Positions 36,054 through 50,320 of a stretch of 64,000 nt of DNA are shown here, piece by piece. The notes under the pieces are model-generated. The model saw only the letters and a program-made list of their open reading frames with translations. It was not told the origin of the DNA and ran no database searches. Position 1 is the stretch's first letter, and every line of letters begins with the position of its first letter. This DNA is from Nematostella vectensis. Taxonomy: Eukaryota; Cnidaria; Anthozoa; Actiniaria; Edwardsiidae. A program made the translations under genes and the position numbers. Where the stretch lies: assembly GCF_932526225.1 (NCBI RefSeq), contig NC_064044.1:1371001-1435000 (forward strand). Direction: 5' to 3'.

Positions 36054-39000
36054 GGATCCTGAACAAAGCATGAGCACATCAAAGATGCTGAGAGTACATA
36101 AAAATGTCCCTATACCTTCTTTTTATGTCATGACACACCAAGAACAGTATAATTAAGTATCGATATTTAAAAAAAAAATAAAGAAAAAAAAATAGGCTAT
36201 CAGCAAGAATCGAACACGGGTCGCTGCGTTAGTAGTCAAGTGCCCGCAACGAAAGACTAACGTGGCATTGCTGAAGGGAATTGTAATGAAAATTACGTTT
36301 AATTCTATTGGTATCGTAAACTATCCCAAGCAAAGTCACCATCGGACTGAAGGTTACATTCGGGAAAAGCTTCAGGGTTACAATCGGGAATTTGTTTTAC
36401 GAGTGTAACCTCCAAAAGGTTACAATCGATAATTTTTTTTTCCGAATGTCAATTCGAAAAAGTAACATTATGAAAAATAAAACAGTATACTCGGAAAAAA
36501 AGGTATATCAATCTATCGAGCGCTATGCTCTATGTTAGAATCTACTTAATCAAGTTATCCAAGGAATCTAGTTAGTTGTGTGCATAAAATATGTACAGGA
36601 TCCTGAACAAAGCATGAGCACATCAAAGATGCTGAGAGTACATAAAAATGTCCCTATACCTTCTTTTTATGTCATGACACACCAAGAACAGTATAATTAA
36701 GTATCGATATTTAAAAAAAAAAATAAAGAAAAAAAAATAGGCTATCAGAGGGAATCGAACCCGGGTCGCTGCGTTAGTAGTCAAGTGCCCGCAACGAAAG
36801 ACTAACGTGGCATTGCTGAAGGGAATTGTAATGAAAATTACTTTTAATACTATTGGTATCGTAAACTATTTCAAGCAAAGTCACCATCGGACTGGAGGTT
36901 ACATTCAGGAAAAGCCTCAGGGTTACATTCGGGAATTTGTTTTACGAGTGTAACCTCCAAAAGGTTACAATCGATAATCTTTTTTCCGAATGTAAATTCC
37001 AAAAAGTAACATTAGGAAAAATAAACAGTATACTTGGAAAAAAAGGTATATCAATCTATCGAGCGCTATGCTCTATGTTAGAATCTACTTAACCAAGTTA
37101 TCCAAGGAATCTAGTTAGTTCTTGTGTGCATAAAATATGTACAGGATCCTGAACAAAGCATAAGCACATCAAAGATACTGAGAGTACATAAAAATGTCCC
37201 TATACCTTCTTTTTATGTCATGACACACCAAGAACAGTATAATTAAGTATCGATATTTAAAAAAAAAATAAAGAAAAAAAATAGGCTATCAGCGGGAATA
37301 GAACCCGGGTCGCTGCGTTAGTAGTCAAGTACCCGCAACGAAAGACTAACGTGGCATTGCTGAAGGGAATTGTAATGAAAATTACTTTTAATACTATTGG
37401 TATCGTAAACTATCCCAAGCAAATTCAACATCGGACTGAAGGTTACATTCGGGAAAAGCTTCAGGGTTACATTCGGGAATTTGTTTTACGAGTGTAACCT
37501 CCAAAAGGTTACAATCGATAATTTTTTTTCCGAATGTAAATTCCAAAAAGTAACATTAGGACAATAAAACAGTATACTCGGAAAAAAAAGGTATATCAAT
37601 CTATCGAGCGCTATGCTCTATGTTAGAATCTACTTAATCAAGTTATCCAAGGAATCTAGTTAGTTCTTGTGTGCATAAAATATGTACAGGATCCTGAACA
37701 AAGCACGAGCACATCAATGATACTGAGAGTACATAAAAATGTCCCTATACCTTCTTTTTATGTCATGACACACCAAGAACAGTATAATTAAGTATCGATA
37801 TTTAAAAAAAAAAATAAAGAAAAAAAAAAAAGGCTATCAGAGGGAATCGAACCCGGGTCGCTGCGTTAGTAGTCAAGTGCCCGCAACGAAAGACTAACGT
37901 GGCATTGCTGAAGGGAATTGTAATGAAAATTACTTTTAATACTATTGGTATCGTAAACTATCCCAAGCAAAGTCACCATCGGACTGGAGGTTACATTCAG
38001 GAAAAGCCTCAGGGTTACATTCGGGAATTTGTTTTACGAGTGTAACCTCCAAAAGGTTACAATCGATAATCTTTTTTCCGAATGTAAATTCCAAAAAGTA
38101 ACATTAGGAAAAATAAAACAGTATACTCGGAAAAAAGGTATATCAATCTATCGAGCGCTATGCTCTATGTTAGAATCTACTTAATCAAGTTATCCAAGGA
38201 ATCTAGTTAGTTCTTGTGTGCATAAAATATGTACAGGATCCTGAACAAAGCATGAGCACATCAAAGATGCTGAGAGTACATAAAAATGTCCCTATACCTT
38301 CTTTTTATGTCATGACACACCAAGAACAGTATAATTAAGTATCGATATTTAAAAAAAAAAATAAAGAATAAAAAATAGGCTATCAGAGGGAATCGAACCC
38401 GGGTCGCTGCGTTAGTAGTCAAGTACCCGCAACGAAAGACTAACGTGGCATTGCTGAAGGTAATTGTAATGAAAATTACTTTTAATACTATTGGTATCGT
38501 AAACTATCCCAAGCAAAGTCACCATCGGACTGGAGGTTACATTCAGGAAAAGCCTCAGGGTTACATTCGGGAATTTGTTTTACGAGTGTAACCTCCAAAA
38601 GGTTAAAATCGATAATCTTTTTTCCGAATGTAAATTCCAAAAAGTAACATTAGGAAAAATAAACAGTATACTTGGAAAAAAAGGTATATCAATCTATCGA
38701 GCGCTATGCTCTATGTTAGAATCTACTTAACCAAGTTATCCAAGGAATCTAGTTAGTTCTTGTGTGCATAAAATATGTACAGGATCCTGAACAAAGCATA
38801 AGCACATCAAAAATACTGAGAGTACATAAAAATGTCCCTATACCTTCTTTTTATGTCATGACACACCAAGAACAGTATAATTAAGTATCGATATTTAAAA
38901 AAAAAAATAAAGAAAAAAAATAGGCTATCAGCGGGAATAGAACCCGGGTCGCTGCGTTAGTAGTCAAGTACCCGCAACGAAAGACTAACGTGGCATTGCT

Positions 39001-39080
39001 GAAGGGAATTGTAATGAAAATTACTTTCAATACTATTGGTATCGTAAACTATCCCAAGCAAAGTCACCATCGGACTGGAG

Positions 39081-41803
39081 GTTACATTCAGGAAAAGCCT
39101 CAGGGTTACATTCGGGAATTTGTTTTACGAGTGTAACCTCCAAAAGGTTACAATCGATAATCTTTTTTCCGAATGTAAATTCCAAAAAGTAACATTAGGA
39201 AAAATAAACAGTATACTTGGAAAAAAAGGTATATCAATCTATCGAGCGCTATGCTCTATGTTAGAATCTACTTAATCAAGTTATCCAAGGAATCTAGTTA
39301 GTTCTTGTGTGCATAAAATATGTACAGGATCCTGAACAAAGCATAAGCACATCAAAGATACTGAGAGTACATAAAAATGTCCCTATACCTTCTTTTTATG
39401 TCATGACACACCAAGAACAGTATAATTAAGTATCGATATTTAAAAAGAAAAATAAAGAAAAAAAATAGGCTATCAGCGGGAATCGAACCCGGGTGGCTGC
39501 GTTAGTAGTCAAGTACCCGCAACGAAAGACTAACGTGGCATTGCTGAAGGGAATTGTAATGAAAATTACTTTTAATACTATTGGTATCGTAAACTATCCC
39601 AAGCAAATTCACCATCGGACTGGAGGTTACATTCGGGAAAAGCTTCAGGGTTACATTCGGGAATTTGCTTCACGAGTGTAACCTCCAAAAGGTTACAATC
39701 GATAATCTTTTTTCTGAATGTAAATTCCAAAAAGTAACATTAGGAAAAATAAAACAGTATACTCGGGAAAAAAGGTATATCAATCTATCGAGCGCTATGC
39801 TCTATGTTAGAATCTACTTAATCAAGTTATCCAAGGAACCTAGTTAGTTCTTGTGTGCATAAAATATGTACAGGATCCTGAACAAAGCATGAGCACATCA
39901 AAGATGCTGAGAGTACATAAAAATGTCCCTATACCTTCTTTTTATGTCATGACACACCAAGAACAGTATAATTAAGTATCGATATTTAAAAAAAAATAAA
40001 GAAAAAAAAAAAGGCTATCAGAGGGAATCGAACCCGGGTCGCTGCGTTAGTAGTCAAGTGCCCGCAACGAAAGACTAACGCGGCATTGCTGAAGGGAATT
40101 GTAATGAAAATTACTTTTAATACTATTGGTATCGTAAACTATCCCAAGCAAATTCACCATCGGACTGGAGGTTACATTCGGGAAAAGCTTCAGGGTTACA
40201 TTCGGGAATTTGTTTTACGAGTGTAACCTCCAAAAGGTTACAATCGATAATTTTTTTTCCGAATGTAAATTTCAAAAAGTAACATTAGGACAATAAAACA
40301 GTATACTCGGAAAAAAAGGTATATCAATCTATCGAGCGCTATGCTCTATGTTAGAATCTACTTAATCAAGTTATCCAAGGAATCTAGTTAGTTCTTAGGT
40401 GCATAAAATATGTACAGGATCCTGAACAAAGCACGAGCACATCAATGATGCTGAGAGTACATAAAAATGTCCCTATACCTTCTTTTTATGTCATGACACA
40501 CCAAGAACAGTATAATTAAGTATCGATATTTAAAAAAAAATAAAGAAAAAAAATTGGCTATCAGAGGGAATCGAACCCGGGTCGCTGCGTTAGTAGTCAA
40601 GTGCCCGCAACAAAAGACTAACGTGGCATTGCTGAAAGGAATTGTAATTAAAATTACATTTAATACTATTGGTATCGTAAACTATCCCAAGCAAAGTCAC
40701 CAGCGGACTGGAGGTTACATTCGGGAAAAGCTTCAGGGTTACATTCGGGAATTTGTTTTACGAGTGTAACCTCCAAAAGGTTACAATCGATAATCTTTTT
40801 TCTGAATGTAAATTCCAAAAAGTAACATTAGGAAAAATAAAACATTATACTCGGGAAAAAAGGTATATCAATCTATCGAGCGCTATGCTCTATGTTAGAA
40901 TCTACTTAATCAAGTTATCCAAGGAACCTAGTTAGTTCTTGTGTGCATAAAATATGTACAGGATCCTGAACAAAGCATGAGCACATCAAAGATGCTGAGA
41001 GTACATAAAAATGTCCCTATACCTTCTTTTTATGTCATGACACACCAAGAACAGTATAATAAAGTATCGATATTTAAAAAAAAATAAAGAAAAAAAAAAG
41101 GCTATCAGAGGGAATCGAACCCGGGTCGCTGCGTTAGTAGTCAAGTGCCCGCAACGAAAGACTAACGCGGCATTGCTGAAGGGAATTGTAATGAAAATTA
41201 CTTTTAATACTATTGGTATCGTAAACTATCCCAAGCAAAGTCACCATCGGACTGGAGGTTACATTCGGGAAAAGCTTCAGGGTTACATTCGGGAATTTGT
41301 TTTACGAGTGTAACCTCCAAAAGGTTACAATCGATAATTTTTTTTCCGAATGTAAATTCCAAAAAGTAACATTAGGAAAAATAAAACAGTATACTCGGAA
41401 AAAAAGGTATATCAATCTATCGAGCGCTATGCTCTATGTTAGAATCTACTTAATCAAGGTATCCAAGGAAACTAGTTAGTTCTTGTGTGCATAAAATATG
41501 TACAGGATCCTGAACAATGCATGAGCACATCAAAGATGCTGCGAGTACATAAAAATGTCCCTATACCTTCTTTTTTATGTCATGACACACCAAGAACAGT
41601 ATAATTAAGTATCGATATTTAAAAAAAAAATAAAGAAAAAAAATTGACTATCAGAGGAAATCGAACCCGGGTCGCTGCGTTAGTAGTCAAGTGCCCGCAA
41701 CGAAAGACTAACGTGGCATTGCTGAAGGGAATTGTAATGAAAATTACTTTTAATTCTATTGGTATCGTAAACTATCCCAAGCAAAGTCACCATCGGACTG
41801 GAG
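39081..41803 (+). repeat. Higher-order repeat, 5-mer, copy 1 (2,723 bp)
   Basis: Five monomers (sites 39327, 39873, 40417, 40961, 41505) recur 2,723-2,725 bp downstream in order. Markers: GTTACATTCAGGAAAAGCC (39081/41804), GGAACCTAG, TTCTTAGGTGC (40394/43118), CACCAGCGGACTGG, GAACAATGCATGAGC, and TTGACTATCAGAGGAAATCG (41644/44369). Confidence 0.9.
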
Positions 41804-44527
41804 GTTACATTCAGGAAAAGCCTCAGGGTTACATTCGGGAATTTGTTTTACGAGTGTAACCTCCAAAAGGTTACAATCGATAATCTTTTTTCCGAATGTA
41901 AATTCCAAAAAGTAACATTAGGAAAAATAAACAGTATACTTGGAAAAAAAGGTATATCAATCTATCGAGCGCTATGCTCTATGTTAGAATCTACTTAATC
42001 AAGTTATCCAAGGAATCTAGTTAGTTCTTGTGTGCATAAAATATGTACAGGATCCTGAACAAAGCATAAGCACATCAAAGATACTGAGAGTACATAAAAA
42101 TGTCCCTATACCTTCTTTTTATGTCATGACACACCAAGAACAGTATAATTAAGTATCGATATTTAAAAAGAAAAATAAAGAAAAAAAATAGGCTATCAGC
42201 GGGAATCGAACCCGGGTGGCTGCGTTAGTAGTCAAGTACCCGCAACGAAAGACTAACGTGGCATTGCTGAAGGGAATTGTAATGAAAATTACTTTTAATA
42301 CTATTGGTATCGCAAACTATCCCAAGCAAATTCACCATCGGACTGGAGGTTACATTCGGGAAAAGCTTCAGGGTTACATTCGGGAATTTGCTTTACGAGT
42401 GTAACCTCCAAAAGGTTACAATCGATAATCTTTTTTCTGAATGTAAATTCCAAAAAGTAACATTAGGAAAAATAAAACAGTATACTCGGGAAAAAAGGTA
42501 TATCAATCTATCGAGCGCTATGCTCTATGTTAGAATCTACTTAATCAAGTTATCCAAGGAACCTAGTTAGTTCTTGTGTGCATAAAATATGTACAGGATC
42601 CTGAACAAAGCATGAGCACATCAAAGATGCTGAGAGTACATAAAAATGTCCCTATACCTTCTTTTTATGTCATGACACACCAAGAACAGTATAATTAAGT
42701 ATCGATATTTAAAAAAAAAATAAAGAAAAAAAAAAAGGCTATCAGAGGGAATCGAACCCGGGTCGCTGCGTTAGTAGTCAAGTGCCCGCAACGAAAGACT
42801 AACGCGGCATTGCTGAAGAAAATTGTAATGAAAATTACTTTTAATACTATTGGTATCGTAAACTATCCCAAGCAAATTCACCATCGGACTGGAGGTTACA
42901 TTCGGGAAAAGCTTCAGGGTTACATTCGGGAATTTGTTTTACGAGTGTAACCTCCAAAAGGTTACAATCGATAATTTTTTTTCCGAATGTAAATTTCAAA
43001 AAGTAACATTAGGACAATAAAACAGTATACTCGGAAAAAAAGGTATATCAATCTATCGAGCGCTATGCTCCATGTTAGAATCTACTTAATCAAGTTATCC
43101 AAGGAATCTAGTTAGTTCTTAGGTGCATAAATTATGTACAGGATCCTGAACAAAGCACGAGCACATCAATGATGCTGAGAGTACATAAAAATGTCCCTAT
43201 ACCTTCTTTTTATGTCATGACACACCAAGAACAGTATAATTAAGTATCGATATTTAAAAAAAAATAAAGAAAAAAAATTGGCTATCAGAGGGAATCGAAC
43301 CCGGGTCGCTGCGTTAGTAGTCAAGTGCCCGCAACAAAAGACTAACGTGGCATTGCTGAAAGGAATTGTAATGAAAATTACTTTTAATACTATTGGTATC
43401 GTAAACTATCCCAAGCAAAGTCACCAGCGGACTGGAGGTTACATTCGGGAAAAGCTTCAGGGTTACATTCGGGAATTTGTTTTACGAGGGTAACCTCCAA
43501 AAGGTTACAATCGATAATCTTTTTTCTGAATGTAAATTCCAAAAAGTAACATTAGGAAAAATAAAACATTATACTCGGGAAAAAAGGTATATCAATCTAT
43601 CGAGCGCTATGCTCTATGTTAGAATCTACTTAATCAAGTTATCCAAGGAACCTAGTTAGTTCTTGTGTGCATAAAATATGTACAGGATCCTGAACAAAGC
43701 ATGAGCACATCAAAGATGCTGAGAGTACATAAACATGTCCCTATACCTTCTTTTTATGTCATGACACACCAAGAACAGTATAATTAAGTATCGATATTTA
43801 AAAAATAAATAAAGAAAAAAAAAAGGCTATCAGAGGGAATCGAACCCGGGTCGCTGCGTTAGTAGTCAAGTGTACGCAACGAAAGACTAACGCGGCATTG
43901 CTGAAGGGAATTGTAATGAAAATTACTTTTAATACTATTGGTATCGTAAACTATCCCAAGCAAAGTCACCATCGGACTGGAGGTTACATTCGGGAAAAGC
44001 TTCAGGGTTACATTCGGGAATTTGTTTTACGAGTGTAACCTCCAAAAGGTTACAATCGATAATTTTTTTTCCGAATGTAAATTCCAAAAAGTAACATTAG
44101 GAAAAATAAAACAGTATACTCGGAAAAAAAGGTATATCAATCTATCGAGCGCTATGCTCTATGTTAGAATCTACTTAATCAAGGTATCCAAGGAAACTAG
44201 TTAGTTCTTGTGTGCATAAAATATGTACAGGATCCTGAACAATGCATGAGCACATCAAAGATGCTGCGAGTACATAAAAATGTCCCCATACCTTCTTTTT
44301 TATGTCATGACACACCAAGAACAGTATAATTAAGTATCGATATTTAAAAAAAAAATAAAGAAAAAAAATTGACTATCAGAGGAAATCGAACCCGGGTTGC
44401 TGCGTTAGTAGTCAAGTGCCCGCAACGAAAGACTAACGTGGCATTGCTGAAGGGAATTGTAATGAAAATTACTTTTAATTCTATTGGTATCGTAAACTAT
44501 CCCAAGCAAAGTCACCATCGGACTGAA
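41804..44527 (+). repeat. Higher-order repeat, 5-mer, copy 2 (~2,724 bp)
   Basis: Second tandem copy with sites at 42050, 42596, 43141, 43685 and 44230. Private changes include GAAGAAAATTG near 42816, GAGGGTAACC at 43487 and GTGTACGC at 43870. It ends where CGGACTGAAGG replaces CGGACTGGAGG. Confidence 0.88.
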
Positions 44528-45993
44528 GGTTACATTCGGGAAAAGCTTCAGGGTTACAATCGGGAATTTGTTTTACGAGTGTAACCTCCAAAAGGTTACA
44601 ATCGATAATTTTTTTTTCTGAATGTCAATTCCAAAAAGTAACATTATGAAAAATAAAACAGTATACTCGGAAAAAAAGGTATATCAATCTATCGAGCGCT
44701 ATGCTCTATGTTAGAATCTACTTAATCAAGTTATCCAAGGAATCTAGTTAGTTGTGTGCATAAAATATGTACAGGATCCTGAACAAAGCATGAGCACATC
44801 AAAGATGCTGAGAGTACATAAAAATGTCCCTATACCTTCTTTTTATGTCATGACACACCAAGAACAGTATAATTAAGTATCGATATTTAAAAAAAAAAAT
44901 AAAGAAAAAAAAAAATAGGCTATCAGAGGGAATCGAACCCGGGTCGCTGCGTTAGTAGTCAAGTGCCCGCAACGAAAGACTAACGTGGCATTGCTGAAGG
45001 GAATTGTAATGAAAATTACTTTTAATACTATTGGTATCGTAAACTATCCCAAGCAAAGTCACCATCGGACTGGAGGTTACATTCAGGAAAAGCCTCAGGG
45101 TTACATTCGGGAATTTGTTTTACGAGTGTAACCTCCAAAAGGTTACAATCGATAATCTTTTTTCCGAATGTAAATTCCAAAAAGTAACATTAGGAAAAAT
45201 AAACAGTATACTTGGAAAAAAAGGTATATCAATCTATCGAGCGCTATGCTCTATGTTAGAATCTACTTAACCAAGTTATCCAAGGAATCTAGTTAGTTCT
45301 TGTGTGCATAAAATATGTACAGGATCCTGAACAAAGCATCAGCACATCAAAAATACTGAGAGTACATGAAAATGTCCATTTACCTTCTTTTTATGTCATG
45401 ACACACCAACAACAGTATAATTAAGTATCGATATTTTAAAAAAAAAAATAAAGAAAAAAAATAGGCTATCAGCGGGAATAGAACCCGTGTCGCTGCGTTA
45501 GTAGTCAAGTACCCGCAACGAAAGACTAACGTGGCATTGCTGAAGGGAATTGTAATGAAAATTACTTTTAATACTATTGGTATCGTAAACTATCCCAAGC
45601 AAATTCACCATCGGACTGGAGGTTACATTCGGGAAAAGCTTCAGGGTTACATTCGGGAATTTGTTTTACGAGTGTAACCTCCAAAAGATTACAATCGATA
45701 ATTTTTTTTCCGAATGTCAATTCGAAAAAGTAACATTATGAAAAATAAAACAGTATACTCGGAAAAAAAGGTATATCAATCTATCGAGCTCTATGCTCAA
45801 TGTTAGAATCTACTTAATCAAGTTATCCAAGGAATCTAGTTAGTTCTTGTGTGCATAAAATATGTACAGGATCGTGAACAAAGCACGAGCACATCAATGA
45901 TGCTGAGAGTACATAAAAATGTCCCTATACCTTCTTTTTATGTCATGACACACCAAGAACAGTATAATTAAGTATCGATATTTAAAAAAAAAA
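44369..45993 (+). repeat. Trimer repeat copy 1 (1,625 bp)
   Basis: Sites at 44774, 45322 and 45869 recur at 46399, 46945 and 47491 (offsets 1,622-1,625). Markers: TTGACTATCAGAGG at the start, TAGTTGTGTGC (3-bp loss in TTCTTGTG), GAATAGAACCCG, and CATTATG in place of CATTAGG. The copy overlaps the end of the 5-mer domain. Confidence 0.85.
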
Positions 45994-47610
45994 TTGACTA
46001 TCAGAGGGAATCGAACCCGGGTCGCTGCGTTAGTAGTCAAGTGCCCGCAACGAAAGACTAACGTGGCATTGCTGAAGGGAATTGTAATGAAAATTACTTT
46101 TAATTCTATTGGTATCGTAAACTATCCCAAGCAAAGTCACCATCGGACTGAAGGTTACATTCGGGAAAAGCTTCAGGGTTACAATCGGGAATTTGTTTTA
46201 CGAGTGTAACCTCCAAAAGGTTACAATCGATAATTTTTTTTTCTGAATGTCAATTCCAAAAAGTAACATTATGGAAAATAAAACAGTATACTCGGAAAAA
46301 AAGGTATATCAATCTATCGAGCGCTATGCTCTTTGTTAGAATCTACTTAATCAAGTTATCCAAGGAATCTAGTTAGTTGTGTGCATAAAATATGTACAGG
46401 ATCCTGAACAAAGCATGAGCACATCAAAGATGCTGAGAGTACATAAAAATGTCCCTATACCTTCTTTTTATGTCATGACACACCAAGAACAGTATAATTA
46501 AGTATCGATATTTAAAAAAAAAAATAAAGAAAAAAAAAAAGGATATCAGAGGGAATCGAACCCGGGTCGCTGCGTTAGTAGTCAAGTGCCCGCAACGAAA
46601 GACTAACGTGGCATTGCTGAAGGGAATTGTAATGAAAATTACTTTTAATACTATTGGTATCGTAAACTATCCCAAGCAAAGTCACCATCGGACTGGAGGT
46701 TACATTCAGGAAAAGCCTCAGGGTTACATTCGGGAATTTGTTTTACGAGGGTAACCTCCAAAAGGTTACAATCGATAATCTTTTTTCCGAATGTAAATTC
46801 CAAAAAGTAACATTAGGAAAAATAAACAGTATACTTGGAAAAAAAGGTATATCAATCTATCGAGCGCTATGCTCTATGTTAGAATCTACTTAACCAAGTT
46901 ATCCAAGGAATCTAGTTAGTTCTTGTGTGCATAAAATATGTACAGGATCCTGAACAAAGCATAAGCACATCAAAAATACTGAGAGTACATAAAAATGTCC
47001 CTATACCTTCTTTTTATGTCATGACACACCAAGAACAGTATAATTAAGTATCGATATTTAAAAAAAAAATAAAGAAAAAAAATAGGCTATCAGCGGGAAT
47101 AGAACCCGGGTCGCTGCGTTAGTAGTCAAGTACCCGCAACGAAAGACTAACGTGGCATTGCTGAAGGGAATTGTAATGAAAATTACTTTTAATACTATTG
47201 GTATCGTAAACTATCCCAAGCAAATTCACCATCGGACTGGAGGTTACATTCGGGAAAAGCTTCAGGGTTACATTCGGGAATTTGTTTTACGAGTGTAACC
47301 TCCAAAAGGTTACAATCGATAATTTTTTTTTTTGAATGTAAATTCCAAAAAGTAACATTAGGACAATAAAACAGTATACTCGGAAAAAAAAGGTATATCA
47401 ATCTATCGAGCGCTATGCTCTATGTTAGAATCTACTTAATCAAGTTATCCAAGGAATCTAGTTAGTTCTTAGGTGCATAAAATATGTACAGGATCCTGAA
47501 CAAAGCACGAGCACATCAATGATGCTGAGAGTACATAAAAATGTCCCTATACCTTCTTTTTATGTCATGACACACCAAGAACAGTATAATTAAGTATCGA
47601 TATTTAAAAA
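45994..47610 (+). repeat. Trimer repeat copy 2 (~1,617 bp)
   Basis: Second copy of the trimer. The preceding A-tract (45981-45993) has lost the TAAAG core, giving a 530-bp site interval (45869-46398). It diverges from copy 1 near its end (TTCTTAGGTGC at 47466), where a 5-mer-type monomer takes over. Confidence 0.82.
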
Positions 47611-47829
47611 AAAAAAATAAAGAAAACAAAATAGGCTATCAGAGGGAATCGAACCCGGGTCGCTGCGTTAGTAGTCAAGTGCCCGCAACGAAAGACTAAC
47701 GTGGCATTGCTGAAGGGAATTGTAATGAAAATTACTTTCAATACTATTGGTATCGTAAACTATCCCAAGCAAAGTCACCATTGGACTGGAGGTTACATTC
47801 GGGAAAAGCTTCAGGGTTACATTCGGGAA

Positions 47830-50320
47830 TTTGCTTTACGAGTGTAACCTCCAAAAGGTTACAATCGATAATCTTTTTTCTGAATGTAAATTCCAAAAAG
47901 TAACATTAGGAAAAATAAAACAGTATACTCGGGAAAAAAGGTATATCAATCTATCGAGCGCTATGCTCTATGTTAGAATCTACTTAATCAAGTTATCCAA
48001 GGAACCTAGTTAGTTCTTGTGTGCATAAAATATGTACAGGATCCTGAACAAAGCATGAGCACATCAAAGATGCTGAGAGTACATAAAAATGTCCCTATAC
48101 CTTCTTTTTATGTCATGACACACCAAGAACAGTATAATTAGGTATCGATATTTGAAAAAAAATAAAGAAAAAAAAAAAAGGCTATCAGAGGGAATCGAAC
48201 CCGGGTCGCTGCGTTAGTAGTCAAGTGCCCGCAACAAAAGACTAACGCGGCATTGCTGAAGGGAATTGTAATGAAAATTACTTTTAATACTATTGGTATC
48301 GTAAACTATCCCAAGCAAATTCACCATCGGACTGGAGGTTACATTCGGGAAAAGCTTCAGGGTTACATTCGGGAATTTGTTTTACGAGTGTAACCTCCAA
48401 AAGGTTACAATCGATAATTTTTTTTCCGAATGTAAATTTCAAAAAGTAACATTAGGACAATAAAACAGTATACTCGGAAAAAAAGGTATATCAATCTATC
48501 GAGCGCTATGCTCTATGTTAGAATCTACTTAATCAAGTTATCCAAGGAATCTAGTTAGTTCTTAGGTGCATAAAATATGTACAGGATCCTGAACAAAGCA
48601 CGAGCACATCAATGATGCTGAGAGTACATAAAAATGTCCCTATACCTTCTTTTTATGTCATGACACACCAAGAACAGTGTAATTAAGTATCGATATTTAA
48701 AAAAAAAATAAAGAAAAAAAATTGGCTATCAGAGGGAATCGAACCCGGGTCGCTGCGTTAGTAGTCAAGTGCCCGCAACAAAAGACTAACGTGGCATTGC
48801 TGAAAGGAATTGTAATGAAAATTACTTTTAATACTATTGGTATCGTAAACTATCCCAAGCAAAGTCACCAGCGGACTGGAGGTTACATTCGGGAAAAGCT
48901 TCAGGGTTACATTCGGGAATTTGTTTTACGAGTGTAACCTCCAAAAGGTTACAATCGATAATCTTTTTTCTGAATGTAAATTCCAAAAAGTAACATTAGG
49001 AAAAATAAAACAGTATACTCGGGAAAAAAGGTATATCAATCTATCGAGCGCTATGCTCTATGTTAGAATCTACTTAATCAAGTTATCCAAGGAACCTAGT
49101 TAGTTCTTGTGTGCATAAAATATGTACAGGATCCTGAACAAAGCATGAGCACATCAAAGATGCTGAGAGTACATAAAAATGTCCCTATACCTTCTTTTTA
49201 TGTCATGACACACCAAGAACAGTATAATTAAGTATCGATATTTAAAAAAAAAATAAAGAAAAAAAAAAGGCTATCAGAGGGAATCGAACCCGGGTCGCTG
49301 CGTTAGTAGTCAAGTGCCCGCAACAAAAGACTAACGTGGCATTGCTGAAAGGAATTGTAATGAAAATTACTTTTAATACTATTGGTATCGTAAACTATCC
49401 CAAGCAAAGTCACCAGCGGACTGGAGGTTACATTCGGGAAAAGCTTCAGGGTTACATTCGGGAATTTGTTTTACGAGTGTAACCTCCAAAAGGTTACAAT
49501 CGATAATCTTTTTTCTGAATGTAAATTCCAAAAAGTAACATTAGGAAAAATAAAACAGTATACTCGGGAAAAAAGGTATATCAATCTATCGAGCGCTATG
49601 CTCTATGTTAGAATCTACTTAATCAAGTTATCCAAGGAACCTAGTTAGTTCTTGTGTGCATAAAATATGTACAGGATCCTGAACAAAGCATGAGCACATC
49701 AAAGATGCTGAGAGTACATAAAAATGTCCCTATACCTTCTTTTTATGTCATGACACACCAAGAACAGTATAATTAAGTATCGATATTTAAAAAAAAAATA
49801 AAGAAAAAAAAAAGGCTATCAGAGGGAATCGAACCCGGGTCGCTGCGTTAGTAGTCAAGTGCCCGCAACGAAAGACTAACGCGGCATTGCTGAAGGGAAT
49901 TGTAATGAAAATTACTTTTAATACTATTGGTATCGTAAACTATCCCAAGCAAAGTCACCATCGGACTGGAGGTTACATTCGGGAAAAGCTTCAGGGTTAC
50001 ATTCGGGAATTTGTTTTACGAGTGTAACCTCCAAAAGGTTACAATCGATAATTTTTTTTCCGAATGTAAATTCCAAAAAGTAACATTAGGAAAAATAAAA
50101 CAGTATACTCGGAAAAAAAGGTATATCAATCTATCGAGCGCTATGCTCTATGTTAGAATCTACTTAATCAAGGTATACAAGGAAACTAGTTAGTTCTTGT
50201 GTGCATAAAATATGTACAGGATCCTGAACAATGCATGAGCACATCAAAGATGCTGAGAGTACATAAAAATGTCCCTATACCTTCTTTTTTATGTCATGAC
50301 ACACCAAGAACAGTATAATT
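47830..50320 (+). repeat. Higher-order repeat, 5-mer, copy 3 with one unit doubled
   Basis: The order of 5-mer monomer types recurs here (GGAACCTAG, TTCTTAGGTGC, CACCAGCGGACTGG, CAATGCATGAGC), but the CACCAGCGG type appears twice in tandem (units with sites 49129 and 49674). Offset to copy 2 is 5,444 bp before and 5,989 bp after the doubled monomer. It ends at CTTCTTTTTTATGTC near 50282. Confidence 0.87.

Larger units (their letters stand above)
32815..39607 (+). repeat. Long-range duplicated block, copy B (~6.8 kb)
   Basis: Partner of 19319-25566. It has one extra monomer around 35506-36053. Its right end runs on smoothly into the 5-mer domain (the GGGTGGCTGCG monomer at 39490 recurs at 42214), so B looks like the resident copy and A the transferred one; direction is inference. 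Differences include GGTTACATTCGGGAAAAGCC at about 33624 against AGTTACATTCGTGAAAAGC in A, a likely local conversion. Confidence 0.88.
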
